Shown: positions 42,901 through 47,689 of the stretch, piece after piece
Numbering within the stretch: position 1 is the first letter of the stretch
Layout: every line of letters begins with the position of its first letter
Assembly (NCBI GenBank): GCA_021775375.1
Contig: JAJFHY010000154.1
Span: 1 to 47,689 of the forward strand
From: Amylibacter sp.
GTDB taxonomy: Bacteria; Pseudomonadota; Alphaproteobacteria; Rhodobacterales; Rhodobacteraceae
DNA length: 47,689 nt
Direction of reading: 5' to 3'
Translations under genes and position numbers: made by a program
The notes under the pieces: generated by a model
What the model was told of the DNA's origin: nothing
The model's input: the letters and a program-made list of their open reading frames with translations, nothing else
The model's database searches: none

Positions 42901-44088
42901 ATGATGCTTAAAGACATTACCGCCAAAGCCGCATTTACGGGTTTCTTAACCACATTCGTAGGGTTTGCCGCATCTTTTGCAGTGGTAATGCAAGGTCTTT
43001 ATGCAGTGGGTGCGACTGATGCCCAGGTGATATCAGGCTTGATGATGCTGTGCCTGTTCAAAGGTATTTGCGAGATATACTTGTCTTTGAAACACAGCAT
43101 GCCGATTACAATCGCATGGTCGACACCCGGGGCCGCGTTATTGGCGTCCACCGGGGCTGTTACGGGCGGCTTTCCTGCTGTGGTGGGTGCATTTGTAATC
43201 GCTGCGGGTCTGATCATTCTTGCCGGTTTGTGGAAGCCACTGGAGCGGCTTGTGGCCGGTATTCCTTTGTCGCTTGCAAATGCTATGCTTGCAGGGGTGT
43301 TGCTGCCGCTATGCCTTGCTCCATTTGTCGCCATTACGGATTTCCCGCTATACGGTCTATCAATCTTGTTTGTCTGGTTGATAGTAGGACAGCTCAGTAG
43401 GATTTGGGCAGTTCCTGCCGCATTGACGGTCTTTGCAATTATTTTGTTTGGGGGGATCGGTGTCACCGACGCGCAATGGCAGTCCGTACGTGACGCGGCC
43501 TTTATTCTACCGGAGTTTGTTCATCCGGTATGGAATTGGCAGGCAACGGTTGGTATCGCATTGCCATTATTCATCGTTACAATGGCTTCGCAAAACATCA
43601 CGGGTTATGGTGTTTTGCGCGCTTATGGCTATGCGCCCAAAGCAGGTGAGCTGTTTTGGGTGACAGGTCTTGCTTCTGCGTTTGCGGCACCTTTCGGTGG
43701 TCATGGCATTAATCTTGCGGCCATAACAGCTGCGATGTGCGCCAGTGATGAAGCGGGACCTGATCCCGCGAAACGCTATTGGGCCTCTGTTCTATCCGGT
43801 GTATTTTACCTGATGCTGGCCACTGTGGTCGGTGCTGCCATTGCATTTGTCGCGCTTGCGCCTGTTGCCCTTATCAAAGCCGTTGCGGGCCTTGCCTTGA
43901 TAGGCGCCTTTGTCGGGGCTTTAAAAGGCGCTGTAGAAGAAACACATGAACGTGAGGCTGCCGGATTGACCTTCCTTATCACGGCATCCGGTATCAATAT
44001 ATTGGGCATTTCAGCCCCATTTTGGGGGCTGCTTGCCGGGATTGTTATGCTGGCAGGTATTACAATTCGCAAGAAACGCGGATCATAA
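42901..44088 (+). CDS. benE: BenE-family (benzoate/H+ symporter-like) transporter
   Basis: The 395-aa inner-membrane protein has about twelve hydrophobic helices. It shows BenE family features: TIAWSTPGAALLAS near residue 75, MASQNITGYGVLRAYGY (the substrate-site element, about residue 235) and FGGHGINLAAITAAMCA. The family transports benzoate by proton symport in characterised members, but many homologues have unknown substrates and no benzoate catabolic genes are in view. ATGATG allows a start at 42901 or 42904. It ends 2 bp before the convergent hrpB stop. Confidence 0.88.
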   Translation: MMLKDITAKAAFTGFLTTFVGFAASFAVVMQGLYAVGATDAQVISGLMMLCLFKGICEIYLSLKHSMPITIAWSTPGAALLASTGAVTGGFPAVVGAFVIAAGLIILAGLWKPLERLVAGIPLSLANAMLAGVLLPLCLAPFVAITDFPLYGLSILFVWLIVGQLSRIWAVPAALTVFAIILFGGIGVTDAQWQSVRDAAFILPEFVHPVWNWQATVGIALPLFIVTMASQNITGYGVLRAYGYAPKAGELFWVTGLASAFAAPFGGHGINLAAITAAMCASDEAGPDPAKRYWASVLSGVFYLMLATVVGAAIAFVALAPVALIKAVAGLALIGAFVGALKGAVEETHEREAAGLTFLITASGINILGISAPFWGLLAGIVMLAGITIRKKRGS

Positions 44089-44090
44089 CG

Positions 44091-46568
44091 TCATTTCCGC
44101 GGTTTGACCCGCCTTGTCGCTTCCGCCACCGTGGGATCCTCCGGCCATGGATGACGTGGATAGCGGCCGCGCATATCCTTGCGCACGTCTGCATATGATG
44201 TACCCCAGAAATTCGGTAAATCGGCGGTGGTTTGCACGGTGCGCCTTGCGGGCGAAAGAAGCTCGATAAGAAGCGGGATGCGATCAGGGCCTACGCAAGG
44301 GTGTGTTGTCAAGCCGAACAGCTCTTGCAGGCGCACGGAAACGCTGGGTTGCTCACCACTGTAATCCACGTGCAATCTTGTGCCGGTTGGAGCTTTTATG
44401 CTTGCGGGAGCCAGAGTGTCCAAAAGCTGCCCCGCATCCCACGATAATACGCCTGTCAGTATCTTGTTCATATCAAGCCGCTTTAAGTCATCCGGCTTTT
44501 TCATGCCCGATAAATGCGGCCCCAACCACTCTTCAAGCCCGTTCAACAGTGCTGTATCCGACAGATCAGGCATATCACTGCCCTTATCGCGTAGCCAACT
44601 CACACGGGCGCGAAACAGCTCTGCTGCATTCGACCACGGTAAAACACCCAAGCCCAGATCGCGAATACCTGCGATCATGCCTGTCGCCAGTGCATCGCTT
44701 GGGCAATCTTTCCAAATCCTGTCACTTAATACCAAAGATTGAAATTGTCGTTGAATGCGTGCATCCACTCTTCGCGCGCGTTTATTCCAGACACAGACAT
44801 GCTCATCTGTAATCCGGTCACCGTAAAGCGTGGTTAATTCCGCTTCTGATAAGGCAACAGCTAACCGAATACGCGCTTCTTTTGCATCACCGTCAAGATC
44901 AGTGGCAACAATCAGGCGGTTTGCACCCAGTGTGTCGCCGTCTGCCAAAAAGGCCCCTTTGCCACCCGATAACAGATAGCGCGGGGCATCACCCAAACGG
45001 CGTAACCCGATGCGGTCGGGATAAGCTAGAGCGGCCATCGCACCCAGTGAAAGCGTGGTTTTGCCCTGAGGTTTCAGGCGCTTGGCTTCCTTTTTAATCG
45101 CATCGACTGTCACGCGGTTGGCGCGGTTAGGCCGCTCACTGTGGAACCTTTCTAGGTTTTGAAGAGCTTCCCAACGTAGTGTTAAATCAGTGGGTAATGT
45201 TCGGCCCTCAAAGATCAGCGGATCACGGGCTTCCAGAAGTGCTGCCAACAACCCGGCATCAGGGCCAGCCTGCAATAAAACATGTGCAAGACGGGCATGG
45301 GTTGGGAACCCCGCCAGTTTGCGCCCGTAATCAGTGATGCGATTGTGCGCATCAAGCCCACCCAACAGCCGCAACAAATCTTGGGCTGCACTGAAATCGG
45401 CCTCTCGCGGCGGATTTAAAAAAGCCATAGCATTGGGATCGTCCGTTCCCCAAACCGCCAGTTCAAGAACCAGTCCGGTCAGATCGGTCGAGCGTATCTC
45501 TGGTTCGGGGAAGGGGGCCATGCCGCCATTTTCACCCCTCGTCCACATCTTGTAGCAAGCCCCCGCCGCCACACGCCCCGCACGACCCTCGCGCTGGGTG
45601 GCTTCGGCTTTGGTCACGCGTTCAGTTACAAGCCGCGACATGCCTGAGTTGCCGTCAAACCGCGCACGGCGCGCGCGACCTGTATCCACCACAACACGAA
45701 TGTCGGGGATCGTCAGCGAGGTTTCTGCAATCGAGGTTGCCAGAACCACTTTGCGCCCCTTTGTGGGTGGTGTAATTGCTGCGCGTTGGTCTTTGAACGG
45801 CATGGCGCCAAATAAGGGGCGGATGGTAACATCCGGCCCAAGTGAGTTGCCCAAAAGCTGTTGGACGCGGTTAATCTCGCCTGCACCGGGCAGGAACACC
45901 AATATCCCGCCTGTGGTTTCAGTCGTGGCCGTTGTCACTAATGATGCAACAGCATCTTCAAATCGCGGTCCTTTGCGGCCGGATTGTAACCATGGGCGGG
46001 GCAGGTAATGTTGCGTTACCGGATAGGATTTACCCATGGATGTTATGATCGGGGCATCGTTCATCAAAGCGGCGACGGGGGCTGCATCTAATGTGGCAGA
46101 CATCACGATCAATCCAAGGTCGTCACGCAAAACTGTGCGAATTTCCAAAGCCAAGGCCAGCCCCAAATCGGCTTGCAGGCTGCGTTCGTGAAATTCGTCG
46201 AAAATGATGCAGGATATTTCGGGTAATTCTGGGTCGTTTTGGATCATCCTTGTCAGGATGCCTTCGGTGACAACCTCTATGCGGGTCGCGGGTGATACTT
46301 TGGTGTCGCCGCGCATGCGGTAACCGATGGTTTGGCCGACAGGTTCGTCCAACAGTTCTGCCATGCGCTCGGCGGCGGCACGTGCGGCCAGACGGCGTGG
46401 TTCCAGCATCAGGATTTTGCGAGAATAAAGCTGTTTTTCCAGCAAGAAAAGTGGGACGCGCGTGGTTTTACCAGCACCCGGGGGGGCTTGCAGCACTGCT
46501 TGATTGGCCGTGTTTAGCGCATGCAAAAGATCGGGCAGCGCGGCCTCTATCGGCAGCACTACATTCAT
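44091..46568 (-). CDS. hrpB: ATP-dependent helicase HrpB (DEAH/RHA family)
   Basis: The 825-aa helicase has motif I PPGAGKTT (residues 29-36), motif II DEFH (124-127) in place of the canonical DEAH, motif III SAT, and motif VI QREGRAGRVAAG. The HA2 and C-terminal HrpB domains follow. Its biological role is poorly defined, though RNA processing has been proposed for relatives such as HrpA. I start at the ATG at 46568, 6 bp after the DUF3108 gene stop, so the two are probably cotranscribed. Confidence 0.93.
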   Translation of the reverse strand: MNVVLPIEAALPDLLHALNTANQAVLQAPPGAGKTTRVPLFLLEKQLYSRKILMLEPRRLAARAAAERMAELLDEPVGQTIGYRMRGDTKVSPATRIEVVTEGILTRMIQNDPELPEISCIIFDEFHERSLQADLGLALALEIRTVLRDDLGLIVMSATLDAAPVAALMNDAPIITSMGKSYPVTQHYLPRPWLQSGRKGPRFEDAVASLVTTATTETTGGILVFLPGAGEINRVQQLLGNSLGPDVTIRPLFGAMPFKDQRAAITPPTKGRKVVLATSIAETSLTIPDIRVVVDTGRARRARFDGNSGMSRLVTERVTKAEATQREGRAGRVAAGACYKMWTRGENGGMAPFPEPEIRSTDLTGLVLELAVWGTDDPNAMAFLNPPREADFSAAQDLLRLLGGLDAHNRITDYGRKLAGFPTHARLAHVLLQAGPDAGLLAALLEARDPLIFEGRTLPTDLTLRWEALQNLERFHSERPNRANRVTVDAIKKEAKRLKPQGKTTLSLGAMAALAYPDRIGLRRLGDAPRYLLSGGKGAFLADGDTLGANRLIVATDLDGDAKEARIRLAVALSEAELTTLYGDRITDEHVCVWNKRARRVDARIQRQFQSLVLSDRIWKDCPSDALATGMIAGIRDLGLGVLPWSNAAELFRARVSWLRDKGSDMPDLSDTALLNGLEEWLGPHLSGMKKPDDLKRLDMNKILTGVLSWDAGQLLDTLAPASIKAPTGTRLHVDYSGEQPSVSVRLQELFGLTTHPCVGPDRIPLLIELLSPARRTVQTTADLPNFWGTSYADVRKDMRGRYPRHPWPEDPTVAEATRRVKPRK

Positions 46569-46574
46569 GCGCAA

Positions 46575-47312
46575 TTACTTGCGAATGGCTCTGATTTTAC
46601 CAAAGGTGGCATCTGCCGTGAAATCTTTGAAGTGAAACAAACCGTCATTCTGTTGTTCATAACGCATGGAAAACGGAAAGTTGACCCTCTTTTGCATGTT
46701 TCTAGGGGAAAACCCTGCAACGCGTTTGTACAAACCTGTGCAAGTGGCAATTTTGCCTGACACATGCGCTTTGTTCAGCTTAATCAATGTGCGCCTGCGC
46801 CCGTCAAACATATGATGTGTTGTATCGCATAATTTATCGATGGGGCGCGCTGTAAATGTTGAATATGCCCCGGTCAGCAAATCAATTGTGCCTTTTTGCT
46901 TGGATGGGTTTATATCATAACTGCGCTTTTCGCGCCCGGGTTTGTAGCTTTCCAATATAGGCGTGCTGCCATTCCAGCGCATTTTCACCACAGAACTACT
47001 TGATCCGGTTCTTGAACGGCCTATGTATTTTTTGGACTGATAGCGACCATTGCGTACTTTACCCGAAGCGGTACCATTGAAGCCGATGTCTTTAATTAAT
47101 TTCAACAGAGCTGAAGAAGTGAGGACCCCGTTTAACGCGTATGATTTACTGTTTTCTGCGCCATTAATCTGGATTGTGCCTGCTCTTATGCCCAGTGCAT
47201 ACAGATTAAGTGTTATGGCTTCAGCCTGTGCCGCTATAGGCGTGGTGATACTGCTTGCAAACACAAGTGCTTTTATAAATGGTTTCACTGTTTGCCTCCA
47301 TTTGTCATTCAT
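46575..47312 (-). CDS. Periplasmic DUF3108 protein
   Basis: The 245-aa protein has a signal peptide (about residues 1-30, PFIKALVFASSITTPIAAQA). A DUF3108-type beta-rich body follows, with LNLYALGIRAGTIQING near the start, the GFNGTASGKVRNGRY segment and PILESYKPGREKRSYDI. DUF3108 proteins look like lipid- or envelope-associated beta barrels in structure predictions, and their function is unknown. The coding strand has GGAGGC upstream of the ATG. It sits upstream of hrpB and is divergent from rpmB. Confidence 0.8.
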   Translation of the reverse strand: MNDKWRQTVKPFIKALVFASSITTPIAAQAEAITLNLYALGIRAGTIQINGAENSKSYALNGVLTSSALLKLIKDIGFNGTASGKVRNGRYQSKKYIGRSRTGSSSSVVKMRWNGSTPILESYKPGREKRSYDINPSKQKGTIDLLTGAYSTFTARPIDKLCDTTHHMFDGRRRTLIKLNKAHVSGKIATCTGLYKRVAGFSPRNMQKRVNFPFSMRYEQQNDGLFHFKDFTADATFGKIRAIRK

Positions 47313-47649
47313 CTGCTAACTTATGATGTCGCGTATTCGATTATAAGAGCGTAAAATTCACGCAATCTGACAAAATTGAAACTTTTCGATTTTAGTGGGA
47401 AGTCAGGTTTATTTTCAATTTATATATTGTACCGAAAATATTATGTATGCTTCTGTACTATTAATAATGTGCCTGCAAAGAGTTTTGAATTGATCGTTAT
47501 CATTGCATGTGGCAAGTGGTGATGTGGATAAAAACCAATTCCCTTTAGAGAATCCCTTGACGCCCATGGTTATCGGGCCTAAAGAGGCGGCTCGAAATTC
47601 AAGTTTCAAAAGGCACCGTGTTTTTTGGACAAAAGTAAGGAAGCTAGAC
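47313..47649. other. 337-bp intergenic region between the DUF3108 gene and rpmB
   Basis: The left two-thirds is AT-rich with no gene that I can support. An open frame on the minus strand (47415-47651) runs over the rpmB start and promoter and is rejected. The right part holds the rpmB promoter and leader. Confidence 0.6.
47557..47585 (+). promoter_or_regulatory. Probable rpmB promoter
   Basis: TTGACG and TAAAGA are separated by 17 bp, about 64 bp upstream of the rpmB ATG. Confidence 0.5.
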
Positions 47650-47689
47650 ATGTCACGTGTTTGCGAATTAACTGGTAAAGGCCCAATGA
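47650..47689 (+). CDS. rpmB: 50S ribosomal protein L28, N-terminus only
   Basis: The last 40 bases encode MSRVCELTGKGPM, the characteristic start of L28 (S-R-x-C-x-x-T-G-K-x-P). AAGGAAG lies 6-7 bp upstream of the ATG. The remaining codons are beyond the window edge. Confidence 0.9.
   Translation, partial: MSRVCELTGKGPM

Noticed and set aside
47415-47651. 78-codon minus-strand frame upstream of rpmB
   Set aside because: It runs through the rpmB start codon, leader and promoter and has no recognisable features.

Overview
This window looks like chromosomal core sequence from a marine Rhodobacteraceae (Roseobacter-group) alphaproteobacterium with an unusually low GC content, roughly in the high forties by eye. 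The assignment rests on the gene families: a PopZ-like protein beside tolC and a PIMT-like gene, RpoH with its typical QKKLFFNLR box, a DUF6476-type membrane protein head to head with an RluA-type pseudouridine synthase, a SoeABC-type molybdoenzyme operon, and a YdjM-like gene head to head with cobQ. An Amylibacter-like genus would fit, but I cannot prove that. I see no rRNA, tRNA, prophage, insertion sequence or CRISPR array.

Layout. 1-4.8 kb: the start of a YdjM-type membrane protein, divergent cobQ, then a leftward cluster of PIMT-like methyltransferase, TolC-type efflux channel and PopZ-like polar scaffold. 5.0-6.5 kb: a translationally coupled pair of predicted iron oxygenases (PhyH-type 2-oxoglutarate dioxygenase plus HD-domain diiron oxygenase), preceded by two tandem 19-bp repeats that look like operators. 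6.6-16.4 kb: valS, a HisC-like aminotransferase, a class V aminotransferase, an MsbA-like ABC exporter, a glycosyltransferase, YgfZ and an inositol monophosphatase. 16.5-18.4 kb: metR and metF, divergent, sharing two perfect MetR boxes. 18.4-19.7 kb: a small accessory patch holding a YoeB/YefM toxin-antitoxin pair and two unrecognised membrane proteins, just downstream of rpoD. 19.7-23.8 kb: dnaG-rpoD with two stem-loops between them.

23.9-34.2 kb: an AT-rich secreted protein of unknown function, DUF6476, the pseudouridine synthase, rpoH with a sigma-32-like promoter, a VOC protein, oligoendopeptidase F, a small secreted protein, an EEP nuclease, a TerB-DnaJ protein, a GNAT acetyltransferase, an aldo/keto reductase and a DMT transporter. 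34.2-41.5 kb: a Sel1-repeat protein with a 108-bp tandem repeat array, the soeCBA operon (read leftward as A-B-C; probable sulfite:quinone oxidoreductase), an acyl-CoA synthetase and an unlisted 45-codon ORF. 41.7-47.7 kb: elongation factor P, a small conserved protein, a BenE-type transporter, the HrpB helicase, a DUF3108 protein and the first codons of rpmB.

Most of the window is ordinary housekeeping. The best candidate for undescribed biology is the PhyH-HD oxygenase pair. It resembles the PhnY*/PhnZ organophosphonate-oxidising arrangement but appears to lack the Tyr/Glu pair recalled for PhnZ, and its putative operators are unlike anything else in the window. Secondary leads are the membrane-protein/toxin-antitoxin patch behind rpoD, the PopZ-like protein with a repeated acidic linker, and the overlapping CATG start codons at 24.87 kb. 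All homology statements come from recognising motifs by eye; no database search was run.
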